DNA of 51,395 bases from Pseudoduganella sp. (GTDB taxonomy: Bacteria; Pseudomonadota; Gammaproteobacteria; Burkholderiales; Burkholderiaceae_D): the NCBI GenBank assembly GCA_021323265.1, contig JAJTCO010000017.1:1-51395 (forward strand), in the 5' to 3' direction. Positions 6,872 through 15,564 of the stretch are shown here, piece by piece. Every line of letters starts with the position of its first letter. Positions within the stretch are counted from its first letter, which is position 1. The position numbers and the translations under genes are program-made. The notes under the pieces were generated by a model. The model was not told the DNA's origin. It was given only the letters and a program-made list of their open reading frames with translations, and made no database searches.

Positions 6872-8682
6872 TGGACTCCCGGCTGCTGTCCCGCCGCGAT
6901 ATCGATTTCATGCTGTACGACTGGCTGGACGCCGAAGCGCTGGCCAGGCGGCCGCGCTTTGCCGACCATAGCCGCGAAACCTTCGACGCGGCCATCGACA
7001 GCGCGGAGCAGATTGCCACCGACCTGTTCGCCCCGCACAACAAGCTGAGCGACCAGCAGGAGCCGCAGTTCGATGGCGAGCACGTCAGCGTGATTCCAGC
7101 CGTGCGGCGCGCGCTCGATGCGTTCTCGGCGGCCGGCTTCATGGCGGCGGGCCAGGATTACGCGCTGGGCGGCATGCAGTTGCCGCTGACGGTGGAGAAG
7201 GCCATCACGGCCTACTTCACGGCGGCCAATATGGCAACTTCCAGCTACGCCTTCCTCACGATCGGCAATGCCAACACGCTGCTCAAGTGCGGTTCGGCGG
7301 AGCAGGTGGAGCGCTTCGTGCGGCCCATGCTGGAAGGGCGCTGGTTCGGCACCATGTGCCTGAGCGAACCGCAGGCCGGTTCGAGCCTGTCGGATATCTG
7401 CACGCGCGCCGAACCCGATGATGACAGCGGCCACCAGTTCCGCCTGACCGGCAACAAGATGTGGATTTCGGCCGGGGAGCACGAGATGGCTGAAAACATC
7501 GTGCACCTGGTGTTGGCCAAGATTCCCGGCCAGGATGGCAAGCTGGTGCCGGGCGTGAAAGGCATTTCCCTCTTCATCGTGCCCAAGTTCCTGGAGAACG
7601 GGGAGCGCAACGACATCGCGCTGGCGGGCCTGAACCACAAGATGGGCAACCGCGGCACCACCAACTGCCTGCTCAACTTCGGCGAAGGCAAGTACCGTCC
7701 CGGCGGGCGCCCCGGCGCGGTCGGCTACCTGGTTGGGCGCGCCGGCCAGGGCCTGATGCACATGTTCCACATGATGAACGAAGCGCGCATCGGCGTCGGC
7801 CTGTGTGCGGCGGTGCTGGGCTACACCGGCTACCTGCACGCGCTGGACTATGCGCGCGAGCGTCCACAAGGCCGCGACCCTGCCGCCAAGGACCCGGCCT
7901 CGCCGCAGCTGCCCATCATCGCCCATACCGACGTGCGCCGCATGCTGCTGGCGCAGAAGGCCTACGTGGAAGGGGCCCTGGGCCTGTGCCTGTACAGCGC
8001 GCGCCTGGTGGACGACGAGCACACCGGCGACAGCGCCGAGGTTCGCCAGCGCGCCGGCCGCCTGCTGGAATTCCTTACCCCCATCACCAAATCCTGGCCC
8101 TCGCAATGGTGCCTGGAAGCGAACAGCCTGGCGATCCAGGTGCACGGCGGTTACGGCTACACGCGTGAGTACAACGTCGAGCAGTTCTACCGCGACAACC
8201 GCCTGAACCAGATCCACGAGGGCACGCACGGCATCCACGGGCTGGACCTGCTGGGGCGCAAGGCCATCATCCACGATGGCGCGCTGCTGGCGACCATGGC
8301 AGAGGAAATCCGCGCCACGGTCGGCGCCGCCCGCGCCAGCGAGGAGCGCCAGCTGGTCTGCCATGCCAACGCGCTCGGCGCAGCCTGGCGCCGGGTTGAA
8401 GAAGTGACGCAGGCCCTGTATGCTGCCGGCGACCTGAACAAGACCCTGGCCAACGCCACGGTCTACCTGGAAGCGGTGGGTCACGTCGTGGTTGCCTGGA
8501 TCTGGCTGCAGCAAGCCATGGCGGCCGTCGCGAAGCTGCCGGAGGAGGACAATTTCCGGCGCGGCAAACTGCAAGCCTGCCGCTATTTCTACAAATGGGA
8601 ACTGCCGAAGGTGCAGCCGCAACTGGACCTGCTGGCCAACCTGGACACCACCACGCTGGACATGCAGGACGCGTGGTTCTGA
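6871..8682 (+). CDS. Acyl-CoA dehydrogenase, long (DmdC-like) type
   Basis: A 603-residue FAD flavoprotein that oxidises acyl-CoA to 2-enoyl-CoA. It is longer than the ~380-residue classical enzymes, matching the ~600-residue group that includes 3-methylmercaptopropionyl-CoA dehydrogenase. The FAD/substrate region has TMCLSEPQAGSSLSD. The C-terminal helical domain carries QVHGGYGYTREYNVEQFYRD and QIHEGTHGIHG, with Glu450 in the position of the catalytic base. An extra helical domain follows. The ATG overlaps the thiolase stop by one base, so the two are translationally coupled. The natural substrate is unknown. Confidence 0.93.
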   Translation: MDSRLLSRRDIDFMLYDWLDAEALARRPRFADHSRETFDAAIDSAEQIATDLFAPHNKLSDQQEPQFDGEHVSVIPAVRRALDAFSAAGFMAAGQDYALGGMQLPLTVEKAITAYFTAANMATSSYAFLTIGNANTLLKCGSAEQVERFVRPMLEGRWFGTMCLSEPQAGSSLSDICTRAEPDDDSGHQFRLTGNKMWISAGEHEMAENIVHLVLAKIPGQDGKLVPGVKGISLFIVPKFLENGERNDIALAGLNHKMGNRGTTNCLLNFGEGKYRPGGRPGAVGYLVGRAGQGLMHMFHMMNEARIGVGLCAAVLGYTGYLHALDYARERPQGRDPAAKDPASPQLPIIAHTDVRRMLLAQKAYVEGALGLCLYSARLVDDEHTGDSAEVRQRAGRLLEFLTPITKSWPSQWCLEANSLAIQVHGGYGYTREYNVEQFYRDNRLNQIHEGTHGIHGLDLLGRKAIIHDGALLATMAEEIRATVGAARASEERQLVCHANALGAAWRRVEEVTQALYAAGDLNKTLANATVYLEAVGHVVVAWIWLQQAMAAVAKLPEEDNFRRGKLQACRYFYKWELPKVQPQLDLLANLDTTTLDMQDAWF

Positions 8683-8692
8683 GGAAGAACGA

Positions 8693-8995
8693 ATGATCAA
8701 GCACATCGTCATGTGGAAGTTGAAGGAGCACGCCGAAGGCAGCGACCGCGCCACCAACGCGCGCAAGATGAAGCAGCAGCTGGAAGCTTGCGCGGGCATC
8801 GTGCCGGGCATCCGCAAGCTAGAAGTCGGCCTGGCCGAAGAAGGCCTGGAGGCGACCTACGACGTGGTGCTGTACTCCGAATTCGACAGCAAGGAAGCGC
8901 TGGACGCATACCAGTCACACCCGCAGCACGCAGCCCTTAAACCCTTCTTCAGTGCTGTGCGCGAAGCGCGCCAGTGCATGGACTACACCATCTAA
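8693..8995 (+). CDS. Dabb-family (stress-responsive A/B barrel) protein
   Basis: A 100-residue protein starting MIKHIVMWKLKE, the typical first strand of the dimeric alpha+beta barrel (Dabb) fold, with the second conserved element YDVVLYSEFDSKEALDAYQSHPQH. Dabb proteins include small cyclases, decarboxylating-type enzymes and proteins of unknown role. GAGGAAG precedes the ATG, 10 bases after the dehydrogenase stop. Being inside an acyl-CoA operon suggests it acts on, or binds, a pathway intermediate; this is inference. The larger open frame upstream in this reading frame is antisense-like noise over the dehydrogenase gene. Confidence 0.88.
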   Translation: MIKHIVMWKLKEHAEGSDRATNARKMKQQLEACAGIVPGIRKLEVGLAEEGLEATYDVVLYSEFDSKEALDAYQSHPQHAALKPFFSAVREARQCMDYTI

Positions 8996-9007
8996 GGAAG
9001 CCAGACA

Positions 9008-9793
9008 ATGACCACCACCCTCGAACTTTTCAGCCTGCAAGGCAAAACCGCACTCGTCACCGGAGGCTCGCGCGGCCTGGGCTTGCAGATGGCCCTGGCT
9101 TTGGGCGAACTTGGCGCCAGGGTGGTGATCACGTCGCGCAAGCAGGCCGACCTGGACGAAGCCGTGGCCGTACTGAAGGAGCAGGGCGTGCAGGCCTACG
9201 CCATCGCGGCCGACCTGGGCAAGGAGGCGGCCATCGATCCGCTGGTGGAGGCCGCACTGGATGCGCTGGGTGGCCACATCGACATCCTGGTCAACAACGC
9301 CGGCGCCACCTGGGGCGCACCGGCCGAAGAGTATCCGCTGGAGGCGTGGGACAAGGTGATGAACCTGAACGTGCGCAGCATCTTCCTGCTGTCGCAGGCC
9401 GTGGGCAGGCGCTCGATGATCCCGCGCCGCAGTGGCCGCATCATCAATATCGCTTCCATCGCAGGCCTGGCGGGCAACGCGCCGGGCACCATGAAGACTG
9501 TCGCATACAATACGTCCAAAGCCGCCCTGATCAACTTTACCCGCACCCTGGCGGGCGAATGGGGCGAATACGGTATCAACGTCAATGCGCTGGCGCCGGG
9601 CTTCTTCCCCTCCAAGCTGAGCGCGGGTGTGATCAAGGCCATCGGCGAAGACCGCCTGGCCGCCGAGGCGCCCCTCAAGCGCCTGGGCGGGGACGAGGAC
9701 CTGAAAGGCGCCGTGGCGCTGTTCGCATCCGACGCGGGCCGCCACATCACGGGCCAGACCCTGGCCGTGGACGGCGGCGTATCGGCAGTTTAA
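9008..9793 (+). CDS. SDR-family oxidoreductase
   Basis: A 261-residue classical short-chain dehydrogenase: TGGSRGLG cofactor motif at 18-25, NNAG, the NVRS segment, Ser in NIASIAG, Tyr167 and Lys171 in YNTSK, and the closing GQTLAVDGG. Related enzymes reduce 3-ketoacyl or oxidise 3-hydroxyacyl and sugar substrates. As the third enzyme of the acyl-CoA operon it is a good candidate for the 3-hydroxyacyl-CoA dehydrogenase step, since no other candidate precedes it. AAGGAAG lies just upstream and the gap to the Dabb gene is 12 bases. Confidence 0.92.
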   Translation: MTTTLELFSLQGKTALVTGGSRGLGLQMALALGELGARVVITSRKQADLDEAVAVLKEQGVQAYAIAADLGKEAAIDPLVEAALDALGGHIDILVNNAGATWGAPAEEYPLEAWDKVMNLNVRSIFLLSQAVGRRSMIPRRSGRIINIASIAGLAGNAPGTMKTVAYNTSKAALINFTRTLAGEWGEYGINVNALAPGFFPSKLSAGVIKAIGEDRLAAEAPLKRLGGDEDLKGAVALFASDAGRHITGQTLAVDGGVSAV

Positions 9794-9802
9794 GGAGTTT
9801 GC

Positions 9803-10801
9803 ATGACCAAGTACCAACGCATCGTGCTGGCCTCGCGCCCGCGCGGCGCCGTCGTGCCGGAGAATTTCCGGCTTGAGGAAGTCGAAGTGCCGGCGCTGGC
9901 CGAGGGCCAGCTGCTGGTGCGCAATCACTACCTGTCGCTCGACCCCTATATGCGCGGCCGCATGAGCGAAGCGAAGAGCTACGCAGCGCCGCAGCCGCTG
10001 GACCAGACCATGATCGGCGGCACCGTCGGCGAGGTGATCGAGTCGCGCAACCCGCACTTTGCCGTGGGCGAGTTCGTGGCCGGCATGTTCGGCTGGGCCG
10101 AGATGGGCGTATCCGACGGCAGCGGACTGCGCAAGGTCGACCCGGCGCACGCGCCGCTGTCGGCCAACCTGGGCGTGATCGGCATGCCCGGCATGACCGC
10201 CTGGTACGGCATGCATGAGATCCTGCGTCCACGCCTGGGCGAGACGGTGGTCGTCTCCGCGGCCAGCGGCGCTGTCGGCAGCGCCGTCGGCCAACTGGCG
10301 AAACTGGCGGGCTGCAGGGCCGTGGGCATCGCGGGCGGTCCGCAGAAGTGCGACTACGTGGTGCGGGAGCTGGGCTTTGACGCCTGCGTCGACTACAAGG
10401 CCGGCAACCTGAAGGCCGACCTGGCGGCCGCCACGCCAGACGGCATCGACTGCATCTTCGAAAACGTCGGCGGGGAAGTGTTCGATACCGCCCTCGGCCG
10501 CACCAACGCTTTCGCGCGCGTCGCCCTGTGCGGCCTGCTGGCCGGCTATACCGGCGACGAGATCCCGATCCGCAACGCCAAGAAGCTGCTGCTGAACCGC
10601 ATCACCCTGCGTGGCTTCATCGTCACGGAGCACATGGACCTGTGGCCGCAGGGCCTGTCCGAGATGGGCCGGCTCCTGGCTGCCGGCAAACTGAAGTACC
10701 GCGAAACGGTTTCCCAGGGCCTGGCCTCCGCGCCGCAAGCCCTTATCGGCCTGCTACAGGGCCGCAACTTCGGCAAACAACTTGTGAAAATCACCCAATG
10801 A
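9803..10801 (+). CDS. NADP-dependent MDR oxidoreductase (CurA / 2-alkenal reductase type)
   Basis: A 332-residue zinc-independent medium-chain reductase. The N-terminal part has SLDPYMRGRM, typical of the leukotriene B4 dehydrogenase/CurA group. The Rossmann half has VVSAASGAVGSAVGQLAKLAGC and the IFENVGG segment. These enzymes reduce activated C=C bonds with NADPH. AAGGAG precedes the ATG, which is 9 bases after the SDR stop. The 3' end overlaps the next SDR start by 4 bases. In the operon it may saturate an enone or enoyl intermediate; substrate unknown. Confidence 0.92.
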   Translation: MTKYQRIVLASRPRGAVVPENFRLEEVEVPALAEGQLLVRNHYLSLDPYMRGRMSEAKSYAAPQPLDQTMIGGTVGEVIESRNPHFAVGEFVAGMFGWAEMGVSDGSGLRKVDPAHAPLSANLGVIGMPGMTAWYGMHEILRPRLGETVVVSAASGAVGSAVGQLAKLAGCRAVGIAGGPQKCDYVVRELGFDACVDYKAGNLKADLAAATPDGIDCIFENVGGEVFDTALGRTNAFARVALCGLLAGYTGDEIPIRNAKKLLLNRITLRGFIVTEHMDLWPQGLSEMGRLLAAGKLKYRETVSQGLASAPQALIGLLQGRNFGKQLVKITQ

Positions 10802-11694
10802 AAAACTTCCAAGGCAAGGTTGCAGTGATCACCGGTGGCGCGAGCGGCTTTGGCCGCGAATTCGCGCTCAAAGCCCACTCGCTCGGCATGAAGCTGGTGC
10901 TGGCGGACGTGCAGCAGGATGCGCTCGAGGCCACGGCCTCGGAGCTGCGGGCGCAAGGGGCCCAGGTCGTCGCCCTGCGCTGCGACGTGCGCAAGTCGGC
11001 CGAAGTGCAAGCCTTGGCCGATGCGGCCATGCGCGAATTCGGCGCTGTGCATCTTGTCTTCAACAATGCCGGCGTCGGCTTCGGCGGCCTGCTGTGGGAA
11101 GGCAGCGAAGCGGACTGGGAGTGGGTGATGGGCGTGAACGTCTGGGGTGTGATCCACGGCGTGCGCATCTTCACCCCGCTGATGCTCGAATACGCCAAAC
11201 GCGATCCGGACTACGAAGGTCACATCGTCAACACCTCCTCCATGGCGGGCGTGCTGTGCCCGCCGGTGATGGGCGTCTACAACGTTTCCAAGCACGCCGT
11301 GGTGGCGCTGACCGAAACCCTGTACCACGACCTGTCGCTGGTGCAGGCACCGATCGGCAGTTCGGTGCTGTGCCCCTTCTTCGTCCCCACCGGCATCCAC
11401 CAGTCGCACCGCAACCGGCCGGAAGATGCGCCGATGGAAGGCAAGCCGACGGCCAGCCAGATGGCGGCGCAAGCGATGGTCACCAAGGCCGTCAGCTCGG
11501 GCAAGGTGAGCGCCCGCGACGTGGCCGAACTGACCTTCGACGCCATCGCGCAGAACAAGTTCTATATCTTCACGCACCCGCAGGCATTGGAAGGCGTGGC
11601 ACAGCGCGCGCGCGACATGGTGGCCCAGGCCAATCCGGCCGACCCCTATGAAGCGACGCCTCAAGTGCGTGAGGCCCTTCGCGCAATGTTGTGA
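10798..11694 (+). CDS. SDR-family oxidoreductase (298 residues)
   Basis: The start ATG overlaps the MDR stop (ATGA), so translation is probably coupled. Motifs: TGGASGFG at 12-19, NNAGVGFGG, Ser in NTSSMAG, and Tyr161/Lys165 in YNVSK. The C-terminal extension (FFVPTGIHQSHRNRP and beyond) resembles the subgroup of alcohol and hydroxysteroid-like SDRs often found in acyl-CoA operons. It is the last gene of the six-gene operon that starts with the thiolase. The exact substrate is not predictable. Confidence 0.92.
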   Translation: MKNFQGKVAVITGGASGFGREFALKAHSLGMKLVLADVQQDALEATASELRAQGAQVVALRCDVRKSAEVQALADAAMREFGAVHLVFNNAGVGFGGLLWEGSEADWEWVMGVNVWGVIHGVRIFTPLMLEYAKRDPDYEGHIVNTSSMAGVLCPPVMGVYNVSKHAVVALTETLYHDLSLVQAPIGSSVLCPFFVPTGIHQSHRNRPEDAPMEGKPTASQMAAQAMVTKAVSSGKVSARDVAELTFDAIAQNKFYIFTHPQALEGVAQRARDMVAQANPADPYEATPQVREALRAML

Positions 11695-11707
11695 GAGAAT
11701 GCGCGGC

Positions 11708-12130
11708 ATGACGACGACACTCCGCTTTGGCGATTGGGCCGCCATGCAGGCCGACGCAAAACCGATTCGCATGGAAGTATTCGTGCGCGAGCAGAACGTG
11801 CCGGCCGACCTGGAAATGGATGACCGTGACGCGGGCTGCCTGCACGCGGTCGCCTACGACGCCGGCGGCCGGGCCATCGGCACCGGCCGGCTGCTGCCGG
11901 ACGGGCATATCGGCCGCATGGCCGTATTGCGCGAGGCACGCGGCACGGGCGTGGGCGGCGCCATCCTGGAAGGCCTGATGGCGCAAGCGCGCGAGCGCGG
12001 CGATGCGCGCGTGGTGCTTAGCGCCCAGACCCATGCGGCGGAGTTCTACCTGGCCCATGGCTTCGCCATGGCGGGTGACGTCTTCCTCGAGGCAGGCATT
12101 CCCCACATCGAAATGACTTACGAATTCTAG
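11708..12130 (+). CDS. GNAT-family N-acetyltransferase (ElaA/YjcF-like)
   Basis: A 140-residue acetyltransferase. The opening IRMEVFVREQNVPADLEMDDRD and HAVAYDAGGRAIGTGRLL are typical of the YjcF/ElaA group. The acetyl-CoA loop is GRMAVLREARGTGVGGAIL (Q/R-x-x-G-x-G/A form), followed by AAEFYLAHGF. The ATG at 11708 is chosen; ATG 11699 is in frame and also possible. It lies 13 bases after the SDR gene and may be read with the same operon, but no pathway link is evident. Confidence 0.88.
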   Translation: MTTTLRFGDWAAMQADAKPIRMEVFVREQNVPADLEMDDRDAGCLHAVAYDAGGRAIGTGRLLPDGHIGRMAVLREARGTGVGGAILEGLMAQARERGDARVVLSAQTHAAEFYLAHGFAMAGDVFLEAGIPHIEMTYEF

Positions 12131-12139
12131 GAGTTGAAA

Positions 12140-12394
12140 ATGAAACGTTCGATCGTTGCGCTGGCAGTTTGCGCAGTATTTGGCGCAGGCTTCCTGGCCG
12201 GCTCCATCAGCCCGATCCAGGTAGCGCAGGCGCAGGTTGGCAGCCCTGTGATCTGGCCGGCGGCGGCCGCGGCCCCTGCATCGTCCAATGGCCCGACCCA
12301 CTTCTACGCCATCGACACCGGCACCCGCACGCTGATCTCCTGCAGCCGCCAGGGCAAGGAAAAGCCGACCTGCGTGCGCGAGCAGCTGCCTTAA
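12140..12394 (+). CDS. Small exported or membrane-anchored protein
   Basis: An 84-residue protein with a positively charged start (MKRS) and a hydrophobic segment (IVALAVCAVFGAGFLAGSI) acting as signal or anchor. An Ala/Pro-rich linker follows, then a short domain with two cysteines (LISCSRQ, PTCVREQ) that could form a disulfide in the periplasm. AGGAG sits 6 bases before the ATG. It lies 9 bases after the GNAT gene. Its stop codon overlaps the stop of the convergent NRDE gene. No family recognised. Confidence 0.75.
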   Translation: MKRSIVALAVCAVFGAGFLAGSISPIQVAQAQVGSPVIWPAAAAAPASSNGPTHFYAIDTGTRTLISCSRQGKEKPTCVREQLP

Positions 12395-13143
12395 CGGATC
12401 TGCACTTCGTTCAGCTCCGCCGGGGCGTCGGCATACAGCTTGACGACCGTGGAGCTACGGGTGCCGTAGTTGGGCGACTCGATCTTCACCGCTGACAGAA
12501 GGCGCTCCAGCTCCAGCGGCACACCGGTTTCGGGCAGGCGCATGTCGGGCGCGCGCGTCGTGTCCGACAGCATTTCGAAGAAGGCATCCTCCGGCGCGCC
12601 CAGGCACAGCAAGCTGGCGAATTGGGCCTTGGTCTTGAGCACCTTGGGCCAGGCCGAATCGAGCAGTGCGTTCGACAGGCCGTAAATGCCCGCTTCCAGC
12701 GGCTTGCCGTTGCGCGGGTCATCCTCCCCCTTGTTCGAGTACCAGACCAGCTCCTTGCCATCGCACAGGACCAGGTTGAACCCATTGTACTGACCGGCTT
12801 GCGCCTCGATCTGCGCCACGTACTCCTGCGCCGTCATGGCGCCGGCCAGGAAGTCGGCGACCAGCCGCCCGCGCGATGGCGCCAGCGGGTTGTGCTCCTG
12901 CGGGTTGCGTACGTTGGTGATGGCGGCAAAGCGCGAGGGCGAGTTCTGCGCATCTTCCCCGGTGGGGCGCGTCACACCCATCCAGCTGCCGCCGGCCTTC
13001 AGGTCGCGGCCGGCAAAGATGTGCGGTGCATCCGGCCACGGGGCGGCCGGCGCGGCGGCGCGGTCATAGAACTCATCGCGGTTGGCGGCGGCAATCAGCG
13101 GCACGCCAGGCACCACCTGCCAGGCAAAGACGATCAGGCACAT
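12391..13143 (-). CDS. NRDE-family (TANGO2-like) protein
   Basis: A 250-residue member of the NRDE family, named for the NRDE motif seen here near residue 21 (AANRDEFYDR). Cys2 directly after the initiator Met (MCLIVFAW) fits the proposed Ntn-hydrolase-like fold. GGSWMGVT and ITNVRNP are also conserved. The biochemical role is not established; eukaryotic TANGO2 is linked to acyl-CoA/heme handling. Its start overlaps the DUF4936 gene by 10 bases, the end of a ygfZ-DUF4936-NRDE operon. Confidence 0.9.
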   Translation of the reverse strand: MCLIVFAWQVVPGVPLIAAANRDEFYDRAAAPAAPWPDAPHIFAGRDLKAGGSWMGVTRPTGEDAQNSPSRFAAITNVRNPQEHNPLAPSRGRLVADFLAGAMTAQEYVAQIEAQAGQYNGFNLVLCDGKELVWYSNKGEDDPRNGKPLEAGIYGLSNALLDSAWPKVLKTKAQFASLLCLGAPEDAFFEMLSDTTRAPDMRLPETGVPLELERLLSAVKIESPNYGTRSSTVVKLYADAPAELNEVQIR

Positions 13144-13421
13144 GGCGGCAGGTCCTCAAAAATTTCGACATGGCGCGGGCCGGCGGTCCAGCGTGCAAGG
13201 CCGGCATGCGCCGCGGCGGCGTCCAGCTGCGCCGGGAAGGCTGCCGTGGCGCCGGGATACACTTCCATCCAGGTCTGCACGCCATCCTGCGCTTGCGGAC
13301 GGCGCTTGAGCTGCGGCGCGACGCCAAGTCCGGGCGCCAACGCCGCCTGCATGGCGATAACCGCCTCGCGCAGCGCAGCCGCGTGGGCCGCCTGCACCTT
13401 GTAGTACACGTAGAGGTCCAT
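13134..13421 (-). CDS. DUF4936-family protein
   Basis: A 95-residue protein starting MDLYVYYKVQ, a compact ferredoxin-like alpha/beta architecture with MEVYPGA in the middle and HVEIFEDLP near the end. It recalls the betaproteobacterial DUF4936 family that commonly lies next to ygfZ. Two bases separate it from the ygfZ stop, and it overlaps the NRDE start. Function unknown. The larger open frame upstream in this reading frame is a shadow of ygfZ. Confidence 0.8.
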   Translation of the reverse strand: MDLYVYYKVQAAHAAALREAVIAMQAALAPGLGVAPQLKRRPQAQDGVQTWMEVYPGATAAFPAQLDAAAAHAGLARWTAGPRHVEIFEDLPPCA

Positions 13422-13423
13422 GC

Positions 13424-14431
13424 TTACACTTCGAGCTTGTCCAGCGCGTAGGGCAGGGGCTTGAACTGCAAGGCCGGGCCGGTTGCGGAGCCAAAGCGCA
13501 CATCGCCCGCCTCCAGCGCTTCCAGCTTCATCTCGACCAGCGCATCGACGCCGCCGGCGCCATTGCGGGCGGTATTGACCACCATGCCGCATGGCTGCTC
13601 CGGATCGGCGGGCGAAAACACTTCCGCACCGGCCGTCGCCGCTAAGTCGGCAATGCTGGCCAGCGCCGTGCGGCGCTTCAGCTTGCCCAGGTACTGGCTG
13701 CGCGCGACGATTTCCTGGCCCGGATAGCAGCCTTTCTTGAAATTGACGCCGCCCAGCAGCTCGAAGTTGACCATCTGCGGCACGAACTGCTCCTGCGTGG
13801 CTGGACCCACCTGCGGCACGCCCGCGTGGATTTCGGACAGGCGCCAGGCTTCGTTGCCGCCCACGAGCAGGCGGTCCTTCAGCATGGATGCCGCCATGGA
13901 AGCCGTTTCCGCCGAGGCCAGCCACAGGTAGCGCGGCGAACCGAACGCATCGGCCACGCGCAGCACGGTGCCCAGCGGATGGTACATCCGGGTGTAAGGC
14001 TTGGCCGGCAGGACGTCGAACCAGGTTTGCAGGACTGCCTCGGCATCGCCGCCGCCCAGCGCCAGGGTCACGAACTGGTCGGACACGTCCGCCGCCTTGG
14101 TCTTGGCGCGCAGCACGAACATCTGCAAGCGCTTCTGCACGGCCGGCTGGATCGCGCGCGGCAGCTGCAGGTAGACCGATTCCTCATTGCGCCACATCAG
14201 GAACGATGCCAGCATGCGCCCCTTGGGCGTGCAATAGCCGGCCAGGCGCACTTCGCCCAGTCCCAGGTGTTCGACGTCGTTGGTCAACTGGTTATGCAGG
14301 AAACTGGCCGACTCTTCGCCGCTGAAGGCGATTACGCCCTGGTCGGTGAGGGGGGCGACGAAACCGGTGGCCAGCTGGCTGGCTGTCAGGGTTTCTTGTT
14401 CCTGTGTCAAAAGTTCATTCCAGTTATTCAT
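13424..14431 (-). CDS. ygfZ: tRNA-modifying folate-binding protein YgfZ
   Basis: A 335-residue GcvT-like protein that binds tetrahydrofolate and supports Fe-S enzymes such as the tRNA methylthiotransferase MiaB. The diagnostic signature KGCYPGQEIVARSQYLGK is present with its Cys, and the N-terminal half has FLHNQLTNDV. The ATG at 14431 is used (GGGAAA just upstream); a GTG at 14449 would add six residues. A minus-strand TATAAT (complement of 14476-14481) upstream could be its -10. It is the first gene of a three-gene operon, divergent from mltG. Confidence 0.93.
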   Translation of the reverse strand: MNNWNELLTQEQETLTASQLATGFVAPLTDQGVIAFSGEESASFLHNQLTNDVEHLGLGEVRLAGYCTPKGRMLASFLMWRNEESVYLQLPRAIQPAVQKRLQMFVLRAKTKAADVSDQFVTLALGGGDAEAVLQTWFDVLPAKPYTRMYHPLGTVLRVADAFGSPRYLWLASAETASMAASMLKDRLLVGGNEAWRLSEIHAGVPQVGPATQEQFVPQMVNFELLGGVNFKKGCYPGQEIVARSQYLGKLKRRTALASIADLAATAGAEVFSPADPEQPCGMVVNTARNGAGGVDALVEMKLEALEAGDVRFGSATGPALQFKPLPYALDKLEV

Positions 14432-14574
14432 AATTTCCCATAATCTCACGGTGAAGCATTATCATTACGGGCTTCATTATAGTGATCCCACGAAATTTGC
14501 GCCGGTTGCCTGGAATTTGCTGTTCTCCAGGCTGAATCTGGTACAAGATAGGGTTCTCGAACGGGCATTCGGAA

Positions 14575-15564
14575 ATGGCTTTTATAAGAAAGACGATCGC
14601 ACTGGGTTTGTTGGCCGCAGCGGGAGCTGTCGGGGGATTTGCCTGGTGGGCGGGACAGCCTGTCATCGGCGAGGAACCGCCTATCGAATTCACGATCAGC
14701 AAGGGGAGCGGCGCCAGTGCTGCCGGCCAGCAAATGGCCGCCGCCGGCGTGCCGATCCAGCCGCTGATGTTCAACCTGCTGGCGCGCGCCACGGGAAAGA
14801 GCGGCCAGCTCAAGGCCGGCACCTATGAACTGAAACCCGGCACCACGCCGCTGCGCCTGATCGACCAGCTGGTACGCGGCGAGTTCGCGCAGGAATCGCT
14901 GACCATCATCGAAGGCTGGACTTTCCGCCAGATGCGCCAGGCCATCGCCGCGCATACCGGCCTGAAGCACGACACGGCCGAGCTGAGCGACCGCGAGCTG
15001 ATGGCGCGCATCAATCCAGACTTCAAGGACCCGGAAGGCCTGTTCTTCCCGGATACTTATTTGTTTGCCAAGGGTTCCAGCGAACTAGCCATCTTCCGCC
15101 AGGCGCACAGCATGCTGATGAAACGCCTGGGCGAAGCCTGGGAACGGCGGGCGCCCGGCCTGCCGTACCGCACGCCGTATGAGGCATTGACCATGGCGTC
15201 CATCGTGGAGAAGGAAACCGGCCAGAAGTCCGAGCGCACGATGATCGCCGCGGTCTTCGTCAACCGCCTGAAGCTCGGCATGATGCTGCAGACCGATCCG
15301 ACCGTGATCTACGGCATCGGGCCCAAGTTCGATGGCAACATCCGCCGCAAGGACCTGGAAACCGATACTCCGTACAATACTTATATGCGGACCGGCTTGC
15401 CGCCGACCCCGATTTCGCTGCCCGGCGTCGCATCGCTGATGGCAGCAATGGCCCCGGCCAAGTCCGGCGCGCTGTACTTTGTCGCGCGCGGCAACGGCAC
15501 CAGCCAGTTCTCCGACAACCTGACCGACCATAACCGGGCGGTCAACCAGTATCAAAAACAATGA
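14575..15564 (+). CDS. mltG: Endolytic murein transglycosylase MltG
   Basis: A 329-residue YceG/MltG protein that cuts nascent glycan strands at the inner membrane. A single N-terminal membrane segment ([20 protein letters not shown]) precedes a LysM-like region and the catalytic domain. That domain carries ASIVEKETG with the catalytic Glu, [20 protein letters not shown], and the closing [23 protein letters not shown]. The stop overlaps the tmk start (ATGA). This mltG-tmk-holB-pilZ order is standard in beta- and gammaproteobacteria. Confidence 0.95.
   Translation: MAFIRKTIALGLLAAAGAVGGFAWWAGQPVIGEEPPIEFTISKGSGASAAGQQMAAAGVPIQPLMFNLLARATGKSGQLKAGTYELKPGTTPLRLIDQLVRGEFAQESLTIIEGWTFRQMRQAIAAHTGLKHDTAELSDRELMARINPDFKDPEGLFFPDTYLFAKGSSELAIFRQAHSMLMKRLGEAWERRAPGLPYRTPYEALTMASIVEKETGQKSERTMIAAVFVNRLKLGMMLQTDPTVIYGIGPKFDGNIRRKDLETDTPYNTYMRTGLPPTPISLPGVASLMAAMAPAKSGALYFVARGNGTSQFSDNLTDHNRAVNQYQKQ

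Noticed and set aside
6769..8817. 682-residue minus-strand frame opposite the acyl-CoA dehydrogenase
   Set aside because: Codon-bias shadow; no motif, and it crosses gene boundaries of the operon.
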